Origin: Microbacterium sp. 4R-513 | GTDB taxonomy: Bacteria; Actinomycetota; Actinomycetes; Actinomycetales; Microbacteriaceae | NCBI RefSeq assembly: GCF_011046485.1 | Contig: NZ_CP049256.1 | Span: 496,001-560,000, forward strand | Reading direction: 5' to 3' | DNA: 64,000 bases | Shown: in pieces, positions 43,766 through 52,178 of the stretch | Layout of the letters: each line of letters starts with the position of its first letter | Position numbering within the stretch: position 1 is the first letter of the stretch | Notes under the pieces: generated by a model | Database searches by the model: none | What the model saw: the letters and a program-made list of their open reading frames with translations, nothing else | What the model was told of the DNA's origin: nothing | Position numbers and translations under genes: made by a program

Positions 43766-46480
43766 ATGAGCACTGTCGAGACGTCCCCAGCCGCGCCGTG
43801 GTTCACGCAGGACGGGGACGCGGTGATCGCGTCCCTCCGCACCGACCGCGATCAAGGGCTGACGCAGGCGGAGGCGGCCAAGCGCCTCGCCGATCACGGG
43901 CCCAACTCGATCGCGGCCGAGCCGGCCCCGTCCGTGTGGCAGGTGGCGCTGCGCCAGCTCGCCGACCCGATGAACGTCATGCTCGTGGTCGTCGCTGTCA
44001 TCAGCCTCGTCATCAACCAGGTGAGCGTCGGCATCCTCGTCGGCGCCCTCGTCATCCTGAACGTCATCCTCGGAACCCGTCAGGAGATGAAGGCCAAGGC
44101 GTCGGTCGACGCCCTCGCCAAGATGCAGATCCCGCGAGCGAAGGTCGTCCGCGACGGCATCCTCGCCCAGATCGCCGCGACGGATCTCGTGCCCGGCGAC
44201 ATCGTCATGCTCGAGGCCGGCGACATCGTTCCGGCAGACGGGCGCATCCTGCGCTCGGCGACCCTGGAGACGCAGGAGGCGGCACTCACCGGCGAGAGCG
44301 CGCCGATCGCGAAGGATGCCTCGTCCCTCGCCGACCCCGAGACGACGCTCGGCGACCGGGCCAACATGGTCTTCCAGAACACGCAGGTCACGCGCGGCAC
44401 GGCGGCGACCGTCGTGACCGAGACCGGCATGGACACCCAGATGGGGCGCATCGCGAAGATGCTCTCCGCCGTCAAGCCCGCCAAGTCGCCGCTGCAGCGC
44501 GAGCTCGACTCGCTCACCGGCGTCCTCGGCTGGATCGCCTGGGGCGCCGTCGCCGTGATCGTCATCACGGGCCTTCTGCGCGGCCAGCCGATCGCGTCGG
44601 TCGTCCTCCTCGGCATCTCGATGGCCATCTCGGCGATCCCGACGGGCATGCCCTCATTCGTCCAGGCGATGCTGTCCTACGGCTCGCGTCAACTCGCCGA
44701 GCACAACGCCGTGGTGAAGAACCTGACGGACGTGGAGACGCTCGGAGCCACGAGCGCCATCAACTCCGACAAGACCGGCACGCTGACGATGAACGAGATG
44801 ACCGTCGAGTCGCTCTACCTCGCCGGCGAGTGGTTCACGGTCGGGGGCAGCGGCTATGAGAAGACGGGCGAGATCCGCCGCGTGGCGGGGACGCAGAACC
44901 CCGACTTCACCACCCTGGCGCTCGGTCTGACCCTCTGCAGCGATGCGACCGTCTCCGACGACGGCGTCGTCGTCGGCGACCCGACCGAGGCGGCGCTCGT
45001 CGTGCTCGCCGCCAAAATGGGCGTCGATGCCGCGCTGACGCGCGCGCAGTACCCCCGGGCGGCCGAGGTCCCGTTCGACTCCGAGTACAAGTTCATGGCC
45101 ACCTTCCACGAGATCCCCGGCGACGGCACGACCCGCCTCGTCGGCCTCGTGAAGGGCGGGCCGGATGTCGTGCTCGACCGCTGCGGGAGCGTCCTGACCC
45201 CCGACGGCCCCGCGCCCATCGCCGAGAAGCGGCAGGCGATCCTCGACGCCAACAAGCACCTGTCGGAGCAGGGCCTGCGCGTCCTCGCCTTCGCCTTCCG
45301 CCGGTTCGAGCCCGGCACGCCGGTTCCCGCCGACCCCATGGCCGAGGTGAAGGACCTGACCCTTGCCGGTCTCGTGGGGATCATCGATCCGCTCCGCCCA
45401 TCGTCGAAGGAGGCCGTGCGCATCGCGCGCGAGGCCGGCATCGAAGTGCGCATGATCACGGGCGACCACGCCATCACGGCCGCGGCGATCGGCGCGAAGC
45501 TCGGCCTCGGAGCGGGGGCCGCCAGCGGCGCCGAGATCCAGGCGATGAGCGACGACGAGCTCAAGGCCAAGCTGCCCGAGCTGCACGTGTTCGGCCGCGT
45601 GACACCGGAGGACAAGCTGCGCCTCGCGCGGCTCATGCAGGAGGACGGTGCCGTCGTCGCGATGACCGGGGACGCGGTGAACGACGCCGCAGCGCTCAAG
45701 CAGGCCGACATCGGCGTCGCGATGGGGTCGGGCAGCGAGGTGACGAAGCAGGCCGGCAAGATGATCCTCGTCGACGACAACTTCGGCACACTCGTCACGG
45801 CGGTGCGGCTCGGCCGCGCGATCTACGACAAGATCGTCAGCTACGTCCGCTACCAGATGTCGCAGCTCTTCTCGCTCGTGCTGCTGTTCCTGGTCGCGAG
45901 CCTGTTCGACATCAACAGCGGCGTGCCGCTGCAGCCGATCATGATCCTGTTCCTGAACTTCTTCGTCTCGATCTTCCCCGTCATCGTGATCCTCCTCGAC
46001 CCGGTGCCGGACGGCATCATGCTGAAGCCGCCGCGCGACCCGAAGAAGACCATCGCCAACCGCGGAGCCGTGGTGCTGTGGTTCGTCTACGGCGGCCTGC
46101 TCTTCCTGATGACCCTCGTACCTCTCCTGCTCTACCCCGATCTGCTGAGCCCCACGGAGCCCAGCGTGCCCGTCACCATGACGTTCGTGGTCGCGGCCTT
46201 CGGTGCGATCCTGGGCGGACTGGCGATGCGCCGCGACCCCGAGCCGGGGCTCGAGCCGCCGATCCTCTCCGCGATCAAGTGGCTGTCGATCCCGATCGCC
46301 CTGACGGTCGCGGCGGTCGAGCTTCCCTTCCTCCAGAACCTCATCCTCACCACGTCGCTCAACGGCGAGCAGTGGCTCATCGCGATCGGCCTCTCGCTCG
46401 TCGTGCCGCTGTTCGTCGAGGTCGAGAAGTGGATCCGCCGGCGGCGGATCGCGCGGCGAGCGCGAGCAGCCCGCCCCTGA
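43766..46480 (+). CDS. P-type cation-transporting ATPase (P2-like) with atypical membrane ligands
   Basis: This 904-residue membrane pump has all catalytic parts: actuator TGES (175-178), phosphorylated Asp335 in SDKTGTLT, nucleotide-binding FDSEYKFM (about 437-444) and hinge TGDAVND (634-640). About ten membrane segments surround them. In layout it matches Ca2+/Mg2+/Na+ pumps of the P2 group. However, the M4 motif is IPTGMP (291-296) rather than IPEGLP, M5 reads RYQMSQLFSLVLLF, and M6 reads ILFLNFFVSIFPV. The usual Ca2+ ligands (Glu in M4; Asn and Glu in M5; Asn, Thr and Asp in M6) are therefore not seen. The transported ion is unknown. The basic C-terminus ends RRRRIARRARAARP. Confidence 0.9.
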   Translation: MSTVETSPAAPWFTQDGDAVIASLRTDRDQGLTQAEAAKRLADHGPNSIAAEPAPSVWQVALRQLADPMNVMLVVVAVISLVINQVSVGILVGALVILNVILGTRQEMKAKASVDALAKMQIPRAKVVRDGILAQIAATDLVPGDIVMLEAGDIVPADGRILRSATLETQEAALTGESAPIAKDASSLADPETTLGDRANMVFQNTQVTRGTAATVVTETGMDTQMGRIAKMLSAVKPAKSPLQRELDSLTGVLGWIAWGAVAVIVITGLLRGQPIASVVLLGISMAISAIPTGMPSFVQAMLSYGSRQLAEHNAVVKNLTDVETLGATSAINSDKTGTLTMNEMTVESLYLAGEWFTVGGSGYEKTGEIRRVAGTQNPDFTTLALGLTLCSDATVSDDGVVVGDPTEAALVVLAAKMGVDAALTRAQYPRAAEVPFDSEYKFMATFHEIPGDGTTRLVGLVKGGPDVVLDRCGSVLTPDGPAPIAEKRQAILDANKHLSEQGLRVLAFAFRRFEPGTPVPADPMAEVKDLTLAGLVGIIDPLRPSSKEAVRIAREAGIEVRMITGDHAITAAAIGAKLGLGAGAASGAEIQAMSDDELKAKLPELHVFGRVTPEDKLRLARLMQEDGAVVAMTGDAVNDAAALKQADIGVAMGSGSEVTKQAGKMILVDDNFGTLVTAVRLGRAIYDKIVSYVRYQMSQLFSLVLLFLVASLFDINSGVPLQPIMILFLNFFVSIFPVIVILLDPVPDGIMLKPPRDPKKTIANRGAVVLWFVYGGLLFLMTLVPLLLYPDLLSPTEPSVPVTMTFVVAAFGAILGGLAMRRDPEPGLEPPILSAIKWLSIPIALTVAAVELPFLQNLILTTSLNGEQWLIAIGLSLVVPLFVEVEKWIRRRRIARRARAARP

Positions 46481-46565
46481 GCCGGCGCGGCCTCTCCGAT
46501 CCCCAGGTTCGTCGTCGCCCGGCTCCTTGTCGCAGACTGGAGCGAGGCGAAGACGAGGAGGTCGC

Positions 46566-47723
46566 ATGCGCATCACGGGGGCCGTGCTCGAGACATCCGG
46601 CGCGGAGGCGCCGTTCACGACATCCCGCCCCTTCACGGTGGGCGAACTCGAACTCGACCCTCCGGAATCCGGCGAACTGCTCGTGCGCATCGAGGCCGCC
46701 GGCGTGTGCCACTCCGACCTCAGCGTCGTCGACGGCAACCGCCCCCGGCCTCTTCCGCTGCTCCTCGGGCACGAAGCCGCGGGCATCGTGCAGGAGGTCG
46801 GCCCCGACGTCGCCGGCATCGTGCCGGGCGATCGCGTCGTCATGACGTTCCTCCCGCGCTGCGGCGAGTGCGCCGGATGCCTCACCGACGGCCGGCTGCC
46901 CTGCGAGGTCGGCACGGCCGCGAACACGGCCGGCGCGCTCGTGGGTGGCGGCATCCGTCTCCATCGGACGCACGGCGATGCGGGCGCCCAGGACGTCCAC
47001 CACCACCTCGGCGTGAGCGCATTCGCCACGCACGCCGTCGTGAGCCGCACCTCGGTGGTGCGGGTGGACCCCGATGTGCCGGCCGATGTCGCCGCGCTGC
47101 TCGGCTGCGCCGTGCTGACGGGCGGAGGCGCCGTCATCAACGCCGGGCAGCCGGCGCCGCGCTCGACGATCGCCGTCGTGGGACTCGGCGGAGTCGGCAT
47201 GGCCGCGCTCCTCGTCGCGATCGCGCTCGGTCATGACGTCATCGCGATCGACGTCGTCGACGCCAAGCGCGACCTCGCCGTCGCGCTCGGTGCCACGACC
47301 GCCGTGAGCCCCGACGAGGCGGCGGAGCGCGGCATCCGCGCTCCCCTCGTCATCGAGGCAGCGGGGTCGGCTCGCGCGTTCGAGACGGCGTTCGCGCTGA
47401 CGGCGGCGGGCGGCACGACGGTGACGGTGGGCCTGCCCGGACCGCAGGCTCGTGCCGAGATCTCGCCGCTCACCCTCACGGCCGAGGCCCGGACGGTGGT
47501 CGGCAGCTATCTCGGCTCGGCGGTGCCGGAGCGCGACATCCCGCGCTACGTCGAACTCTGGCGCGCGGGGCGGCTTCCGCTCGAGCGTCTGGTCTCGTCG
47601 CGCATCCGTCTCGGCGAGATCGCCGACGCGATGGATCGGCTCGCGCAGGGCGGCGAGCTCCGCCAGCTCATCGAGTTCCCGTCCGATGCCGAGCACGACA
47701 CGAAGCCCGGAAGGGCCGCCTGA
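46566..47723 (+). CDS. Zinc-dependent alcohol dehydrogenase (MDR family)
   Basis: This 385-residue medium-chain NAD(P)-dependent alcohol/aldehyde dehydrogenase shows catalytic zinc ligands Cys48 (AGVCHSDL) and His69-Glu70 (GHEAAG). Structural zinc cysteines are at 99, 102, 105 and 113, and the Rossmann motif VVGLGGVGMAAL lies near residue 200. The ATG at 46566 with GAGGAGG just upstream is preferred over a longer start 13 codons earlier. The thioesterase gene begins two bases after its stop. The neighbours suggest oxidation of a hydroxy-acyl or alcohol intermediate, but the substrate is not shown. Confidence 0.9.
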   Translation: MRITGAVLETSGAEAPFTTSRPFTVGELELDPPESGELLVRIEAAGVCHSDLSVVDGNRPRPLPLLLGHEAAGIVQEVGPDVAGIVPGDRVVMTFLPRCGECAGCLTDGRLPCEVGTAANTAGALVGGGIRLHRTHGDAGAQDVHHHLGVSAFATHAVVSRTSVVRVDPDVPADVAALLGCAVLTGGGAVINAGQPAPRSTIAVVGLGGVGMAALLVAIALGHDVIAIDVVDAKRDLAVALGATTAVSPDEAAERGIRAPLVIEAAGSARAFETAFALTAAGGTTVTVGLPGPQARAEISPLTLTAEARTVVGSYLGSAVPERDIPRYVELWRAGRLPLERLVSSRIRLGEIADAMDRLAQGGELRQLIEFPSDAEHDTKPGRAA

Positions 47724-47725
47724 CG

Positions 47726-48139
47726 ATGGCCTCCGGCTACCTCGTGCGCATGCCGTTCCTCACGCGCTGGAACGACAACGACCAGTATGGGCACCTCAAC
47801 AACACCGTCTACTACGAGGCGATGGACACCGCCGTCAACGGCTGGATGATCCGCGACGGAGGTCTCGACACATCGGGCGATGCCATCGCGCTGTGCGCCG
47901 CCTCATCGTGCGAGTTCCATGAGCCGGCCGGATTCCCCGAGCCTCTCGAGGTGGGCATCGGCGTCGAGCGCCTCGGCCGCACCAGCGTCACGTGGAGCCT
48001 CGGCATCCTCCGCCGCGGCGAGGACGGACCACTCGCGACGGGGCGTTTCGTCCACGTCTTCGTGGATGCCGCGACCCGCCGTCCGACGCCGATCCCGGCG
48101 GGGATCCGCGCGGCGATCGAGGGCCAGCTCGTCGGCTGA
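47726..48139 (+). CDS. Hotdog-fold acyl-CoA thioesterase (4HBT type)
   Basis: The 137-residue protein has the 4-hydroxybenzoyl-CoA-thioesterase-type motif RWNDNDQYGHLNN near residue 14, including the catalytic-loop aspartate, followed by the long hotdog helix VYYEAMDTAVNGWM. It probably hydrolyses acyl-CoA esters. It is separated from the alcohol dehydrogenase gene by two bases and so is very likely co-transcribed. The 89-base gap to the kinase gene may contain a separate promoter. Confidence 0.85.
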   Translation: MASGYLVRMPFLTRWNDNDQYGHLNNTVYYEAMDTAVNGWMIRDGGLDTSGDAIALCAASSCEFHEPAGFPEPLEVGIGVERLGRTSVTWSLGILRRGEDGPLATGRFVHVFVDAATRRPTPIPAGIRAAIEGQLVG

Positions 48140-48228
48140 CCCGAGGGCTCGGGCGTGCGGCCGGGCGCGTGAATGGACGCGGGTACGCTGGTCCCGCCGC
48201 ACGCCGACGTGAGGCGGAGGAGGCACCG

Positions 48229-49266
48229 ATGACCGAGCCACCCGGACTCGATGTCGCGGGGCTCACCGCATGGCTCACGCGGTCCCACCCCGACCTCGCG
48301 GCCGCGCCCCTGCATGCGAGCCTCATCGCGGGCGGACGGAGCAACCTCACCTATGCCGTCGACGGTGCCCGACTGCCGCTGGTCGTCCGGCGGCCGCCGC
48401 TCGGGCACGTCCTCTCCACGGCGCACGACATGCGGCGCGAGCATCGCGTCATCTCCGCGCTCGGCAGCACCGCCGTCCCGGTGCCCCGCGCGATCGACGT
48501 CGTCGACGACACCGCGCGAGCGGAGGTGACGGGCACGGTCTTCTTCGTCATGGAGCGCGCACCGGGCCGGGTGCTCGCGCACCGCGCGCAGAACGCGGAC
48601 TACACCCCCGCTGGCCTGAGGTCCCTCGGCCTGGGGCTCGCCCAGCACCTCGCCGATCTGCACGCCGTCGATCCGGAGCGCGTCGGTCTCGCGGACTTCG
48701 GACGTCCCGACGGCTACCTCGCCCGTCAGCTCTCGACCTGGCGGCGGCAGCTCGACGCCTCCCGTTCGCGCGCGACCCCGGCCCTCGACGAGCTCCAGGA
48801 GCGGCTCGCCGCCGACGTGCCCGCATCGGCGCGCATCGGCATCGTCCACGGCGACTACCGCCTCGACAACGCCCTCGTCGTCGGTGAAGGCGACGAGCCG
48901 CACATCTCGGCGATCCTCGACTGGGAGATGGCGACGCTCGGAGATCCGCTCGTCGACCTCGGGATTTTCGGGCTCTACTGGAACATCGCCGACCTCCCCG
49001 GCGGCTTCGAAGGCGCCGTGCCGAGCGCGGTGGATCCGGCGGCGGGATATCCGGACTTCGACGAGCTCGTCGACGCGTACGCCGAGCGCGCCGGCACGGC
49101 GGTGCCCGAGCTGCGGTGGTACCGCGCGTTCGCCGCGTACAAGCTCGCGGTGATCCTCGAGGGCATCCACTTCCGCTACCAGGCCGGAGAGACGGTCGGC
49201 GAGGGATTCGACCGACTGGGCGCACTCGTCGAGCCGCTGGCGCACAAGGGACGGGAGATGCACTGA
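48229..49266 (+). CDS. ACAD10/11-type aminoglycoside-phosphotransferase-fold kinase
   Basis: The 345-residue protein of the APH/choline-kinase fold has an N-lobe GGRSNLTYAV loop, ERAPGRVL, the catalytic HGDYRLDN motif (about residue 206) and the metal-binding ILDWEMATLGDP. This subfamily is linked to acyl-CoA dehydrogenases: in animal ACAD10/11 the two domains are fused, and in the Pseudomonas levulinate (lva) pathway a similar kinase phosphorylates 4-hydroxyacyl-CoA. The stop overlaps the next ACAD start (TGATG), so the products are made together. ATG at 48229 with GGAGGAGG upstream. The substrate assignment is inference. Confidence 0.85.
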   Translation: MTEPPGLDVAGLTAWLTRSHPDLAAAPLHASLIAGGRSNLTYAVDGARLPLVVRRPPLGHVLSTAHDMRREHRVISALGSTAVPVPRAIDVVDDTARAEVTGTVFFVMERAPGRVLAHRAQNADYTPAGLRSLGLGLAQHLADLHAVDPERVGLADFGRPDGYLARQLSTWRRQLDASRSRATPALDELQERLAADVPASARIGIVHGDYRLDNALVVGEGDEPHISAILDWEMATLGDPLVDLGIFGLYWNIADLPGGFEGAVPSAVDPAAGYPDFDELVDAYAERAGTAVPELRWYRAFAAYKLAVILEGIHFRYQAGETVGEGFDRLGALVEPLAHKGREMH

Positions 49267-50468
49267 TGGAGTTCGCTCACGACGATCGCACGGCCGAGCT
49301 CGTCGACCGCGCCACGGCGTTCCTCCACGAGCACGTGCTGCCCGCCGAGCCGGTGCTCGAGCACCAGCTCGCGGAATCGCCCGAGAGCTGGAGCACGCCG
49401 CCGATCGTCCGCGACCTGCAGGCGCGGGCGCGCGAGCAGGGTCTCTGGAACCTCTGCCTCCCGGGCGCCGGCGGGGCGGGACTCACGAATCTGCAGTATG
49501 CGCCCATCGCGGAGGTCACAGGCTGGAGTCCCCGCCTGGCACCCGTCGCCTTCAACTGCGCCGCCCCCGACACGGGGAATATGGAGGTGCTGAGCGACTT
49601 CGGAACGCCGGAGCAGAAGGAGCGGTGGCTGGAGCCGCTGCTCGACGCCCGGATCCGCTCGTCGTTCTGCATGACCGAGCCCGACGTCGCCTCGTCCGAT
49701 GCGACGAACATCGGCACCCGCATCCGCCGCGACGGCGACCACTACGTCGTCTCGGGGCGCAAGTGGTGGTCGACGGGAGCGATGAACCCGAAGGCGGCGG
49801 TCTTCATCGTCATGGGGAAGACGGATGCCGCGGCCGACCGCCACCGTCAGCAGTCGATGATCATCGTCCCCCGCGACACCCCGGGAGTGCGCGTCATCCG
49901 CCCCCTCACGGTGTTCGGCTACGACGACCGGGACCACGGCGGCCACGCCGAGATCGCGTTCGACGACGTCCGGGTGCCCGCGTCGAACCTCATCGGCGGC
50001 GAGGGCGAGGGCTTCGCGATTGCGCAGGCGCGCCTCGGCCCCGGCCGCATCCATCACTGCATGCGCGCGATCGGCATGGGCGAGCGGGCGCTCTCCCTCG
50101 TGCGCGAGCGCGCGAACGCCCGCCGGGCCTTCGGCCGCACGATCGCCGAGCAGGGGGTGGTCCGCGAGTGGGCCGCCGAGTCGCGCATCCAGCTCGAGGC
50201 CCTCCGCCTTCTCGTGCTCAAGACCGCATGGCTCATGGACACCGTGGGCAACCGCCGGGCGATGACCGAGATCCAGGCCATCAAGATCGCGGTGCCGCGC
50301 GCTGTCCAGCAGATCCTCGACCGGGCGATCCAGGTGTTCGGGGCCGCGGGCCTCTCGTCCGACACGCCGCTTGCCGAGCTCTATGCCGGCATCCGATCGC
50401 TGCGCATCGCCGACGGTCCCGACGAGGTGCACCTCAACAGCCTGGGTCGCGCCGAACTCAGTCTCTGA
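49266..50468 (+). CDS. Acyl-CoA dehydrogenase, ACAD10/11-like
   Basis: This 400-residue FAD enzyme has the ACAD signatures CMTEPDVASSDATNI (flavin/substrate contact), GRKWWSTGAMNPKAAVFIVM, the GPGRIHHCMRAIGMGERAL helix and RRAFGRTIAEQGVV. RIHHCMR and KWWSTGA are typical of the ACAD11 branch rather than of short-chain dehydrogenases. It overlaps the kinase gene by one base. Together the pair could turn a 4-hydroxyacyl-CoA into a phosphorylated intermediate and then into a beta-oxidation substrate. That route is known for ACAD10/11 and Lva proteins and is proposed here from gene pairing. Confidence 0.9.
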   Translation: MEFAHDDRTAELVDRATAFLHEHVLPAEPVLEHQLAESPESWSTPPIVRDLQARAREQGLWNLCLPGAGGAGLTNLQYAPIAEVTGWSPRLAPVAFNCAAPDTGNMEVLSDFGTPEQKERWLEPLLDARIRSSFCMTEPDVASSDATNIGTRIRRDGDHYVVSGRKWWSTGAMNPKAAVFIVMGKTDAAADRHRQQSMIIVPRDTPGVRVIRPLTVFGYDDRDHGGHAEIAFDDVRVPASNLIGGEGEGFAIAQARLGPGRIHHCMRAIGMGERALSLVRERANARRAFGRTIAEQGVVREWAAESRIQLEALRLLVLKTAWLMDTVGNRRAMTEIQAIKIAVPRAVQQILDRAIQVFGAAGLSSDTPLAELYAGIRSLRIADGPDEVHLNSLGRAELSL

Positions 50469-50504
50469 CGACGGATGCGGGGCGCCGTGCCGCGGCATCC
50501 GTCG
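50469..50504. terminator. Bidirectional hairpin between the ACAD and SDR genes
   Basis: CGACGGATGC (50469-50478) pairs with GCATCCGTCG (50495-50504) around a GC-rich 16-nt loop. The convergent genes end on either side. The arms contain the GGATGC/GCATCC motif common in this DNA. Confidence 0.6.
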
Positions 50505-50518
50505 GCGATTTCTCGCGG

Positions 50519-51256
50519 TTACAGGAAGGGACGGATGCCGGCACCGCCGTCGATCGGCAGCGTCTGGCCCGTGATCCAGCCGGCGTCGTCCGAGAGCAGG
50601 AAGGCGACGGGACCGGCGACGTCGTCGATCTCGCCGAGCCGCGCGAGCGGATACGCTGCGGCGGCCTCCGCCTCGTGGCCCTCGTAGAGCGCCCGGGCGA
50701 AAGCGGTCTTGATGACCGCGGGCGCGACGGCGTTGACGCGGATCGCGGGCGCGAGCTCGTAGGCGAGCTGCATCGTGAGGTTGATGATGGCCGCCTTCGA
50801 GATGCCGTAGAAGGCGATGCCGGGGCTCGCCCCCAGGCCCGCGACCGAGGCGATGTTGACGACCGAGGTCGTGAGACCCGCGGCGACGGCAGCGCGCGTC
50901 CAATCGAGCGTGGCGATGACGTTGACCTCGAGGATCTTCCGCGCGGCATCGAGGTCGACATCGGCGATCGGACCGTAGGCGGGGTTGATGCCCGTGTTGT
51001 TGACGAGGTGGTCGAGCCGTCCGTGCCGCTCGCGGATGTGGGCGTAGACCGTCGCGCGATGCTCGGCGTCGTCGGCCCGGCCGGAGACGGCGGTCGCGGC
51101 ATCCCCCAGTTCTGCGATCGCCCCGTCGAGGGACTCCTGCTTGCGGCCCGTGATGACGACTTCGCCGCCTTCCGCGACGAGACGCCGGGCGATGGCGAAG
51201 CCGATGCCGCGGCTGCCCCCGGTGACGAGGGCCACACGCCCGTCGAACCTTCCCAC
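50519..51256 (-). CDS. Short-chain dehydrogenase/reductase (SDR)
   Basis: The 245-residue classical SDR has cofactor motif TGGSRGIG (13-20), NNTG (87-90), and catalytic Ser137, Tyr150 and Lys154 (AFYGISKAA). The C-terminal GWITGQTLPIDGGAG is typical of 3-oxoacyl-ACP or 3-hydroxyacyl-CoA dehydrogenase-like enzymes. The position of Arg38 after the second strand (ITGRKQ) suggests NADP(H), though weakly. It converges on the kinase/ACAD pair and could supply the 3-hydroxyacyl oxidation step; this is inference. Confidence 0.9.
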   Translation of the reverse strand: MGRFDGRVALVTGGSRGIGFAIARRLVAEGGEVVITGRKQESLDGAIAELGDAATAVSGRADDAEHRATVYAHIRERHGRLDHLVNNTGINPAYGPIADVDLDAARKILEVNVIATLDWTRAAVAAGLTTSVVNIASVAGLGASPGIAFYGISKAAIINLTMQLAYELAPAIRVNAVAPAVIKTAFARALYEGHEAEAAAAYPLARLGEIDDVAGPVAFLLSDDAGWITGQTLPIDGGAGIRPFL

Positions 51257-51336
51257 TGGGCCTCCTCGGACTCCGGTCGATTCCGGTCACCCTAGCGCGG
51301 CGGTCCGGCGCTCGTCCGAGTCCCTGTTCACATCAC

Positions 51337-51365
51337 TTGACATTCATATAACTTGTGAGTACTTT
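51337..51365 (+). promoter_or_regulatory. Promoter of the ArsR-SRPBCC-hydrolase operon
   Basis: A perfect TTGACA -35 (51337-51342), a 17-bp AT-rich spacer and -10 TACTTT (51360-51365). The start point falls on the ATG at 51372, so the transcript is leaderless. The spacer, unusually AT-rich for this genome, is a likely ArsR site. Confidence 0.65.
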
Positions 51366-51371
51366 GAAGCC

Positions 51372-51686
51372 ATGATCGGAACGCTGACCGCCCTCGCCGA
51401 GCCGAATCGGCTCGCCATCGTCGAGCTGCTCAAGCGCGGGCCCCTCCCCGTCGGCGCGATCGTGGACGACCTCGGGCTGAGCCAGCCGCTCGTGTCGAAG
51501 CACCTCAAGGTGCTCAGCGACGCCGCGATCGTCGACCGGCGCGTCGACGGCAAGCGCCGCATCTACGCGCTCGAGAAGGGTGCCTTCGACGAGCTCGAGC
51601 GCTGGCTCGACTCCTTCGCGTCCGTGTGGGACGAGCGCTTCGATCGTCTGCAGGCCCACCTGGATCGCACGGAGCACGGATCATGA
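51372..51686 (+). CDS. ArsR-family transcriptional regulator
   Basis: The 104-residue winged helix-turn-helix repressor reads ALAEPNRLAIVELLKRGPLPV, then GAIVDDLGLSQPLVSKHLKV as the recognition helix, then a wing with DGKRRIYALE. There are no cysteine clusters for metal sensing. Its ORF overlaps the downstream SRPBCC gene by four bases (ATGA), the usual pairing of this non-metal subgroup. It probably represses its own leaderless operon. Confidence 0.9.
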   Translation: MIGTLTALAEPNRLAIVELLKRGPLPVGAIVDDLGLSQPLVSKHLKVLSDAAIVDRRVDGKRRIYALEKGAFDELERWLDSFASVWDERFDRLQAHLDRTEHGS

Positions 51687-52178
51687 CCGGCCTTCTCGTG
51701 GCGAAGAACCTGGACCGGCTAGAGATCGTGCTCGAGCGCGAGCTGCGCGGCGGTGTCGAAGCCGTATGGCGCAGCTGGACCACCGCCGACGAGCTCGAGG
51801 CGTGGTGGGGACCGGAGGGCTGGCAGACGACGGTCCGCGCACTCGACGTGCGACCCGGCGGACTCTGGCACTTCGGGATGGGGCCGGTGGGCTCGGCACC
51901 GGAGGTCTGGCTTCGCGCGATCTACACGGAGGTCATCCAGGGGTCCCTGCTCTCCTACGTGGAGGGCTTCTCGGACGAGACGGGTGCCGACCTCGATCCC
52001 GCCTCGCAGCGCGTGACCGTCGAGTTCATCGGGCTCGACGAGGGCCGGACGCGCCTCGTGCACCGCACCCGTTTCCCCTCCGCCGCCCGTCTCGAAGAGA
52101 TCGCCGCCCTCGGCATGGTCGGGGGGCTGGGCAAGCGGATTCGACCGTCTCGAGCACTTCCTGAGGAGCGCGCCATGA
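51683..52178 (+). CDS. SRPBCC (AHSA1-like) protein, with a one-base insertion near the 3' end
   Basis: The Bet v 1-like fold protein (about 164 residues when corrected) has the typical EAVWRSWTTADELEAWWGP start, the RALDVRPGGLWHF strand and the late ALGMVGGLGKR helix. The family ends with a helix like FDRLEHFLRSAP. That sequence is encoded here, but one base out of phase, starting at 52140, after an extra A at about 52139. Corrected, the gene stops at 52176-52178 and overlaps the hydrolase start (ATGA). As sequenced, the frame runs on without a stop into the hydrolase and makes a 441-residue fusion with an odd linker (RIRPSRALPEERA). The function of such ArsR-paired proteins is usually unknown. 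Confidence 0.75.

Noticed and set aside
44654..47200. An 848-codon minus-strand frame across the P-type ATPase and alcohol dehydrogenase
   Set aside because: It overlaps two well-supported plus-strand genes and lacks any recognisable domain.
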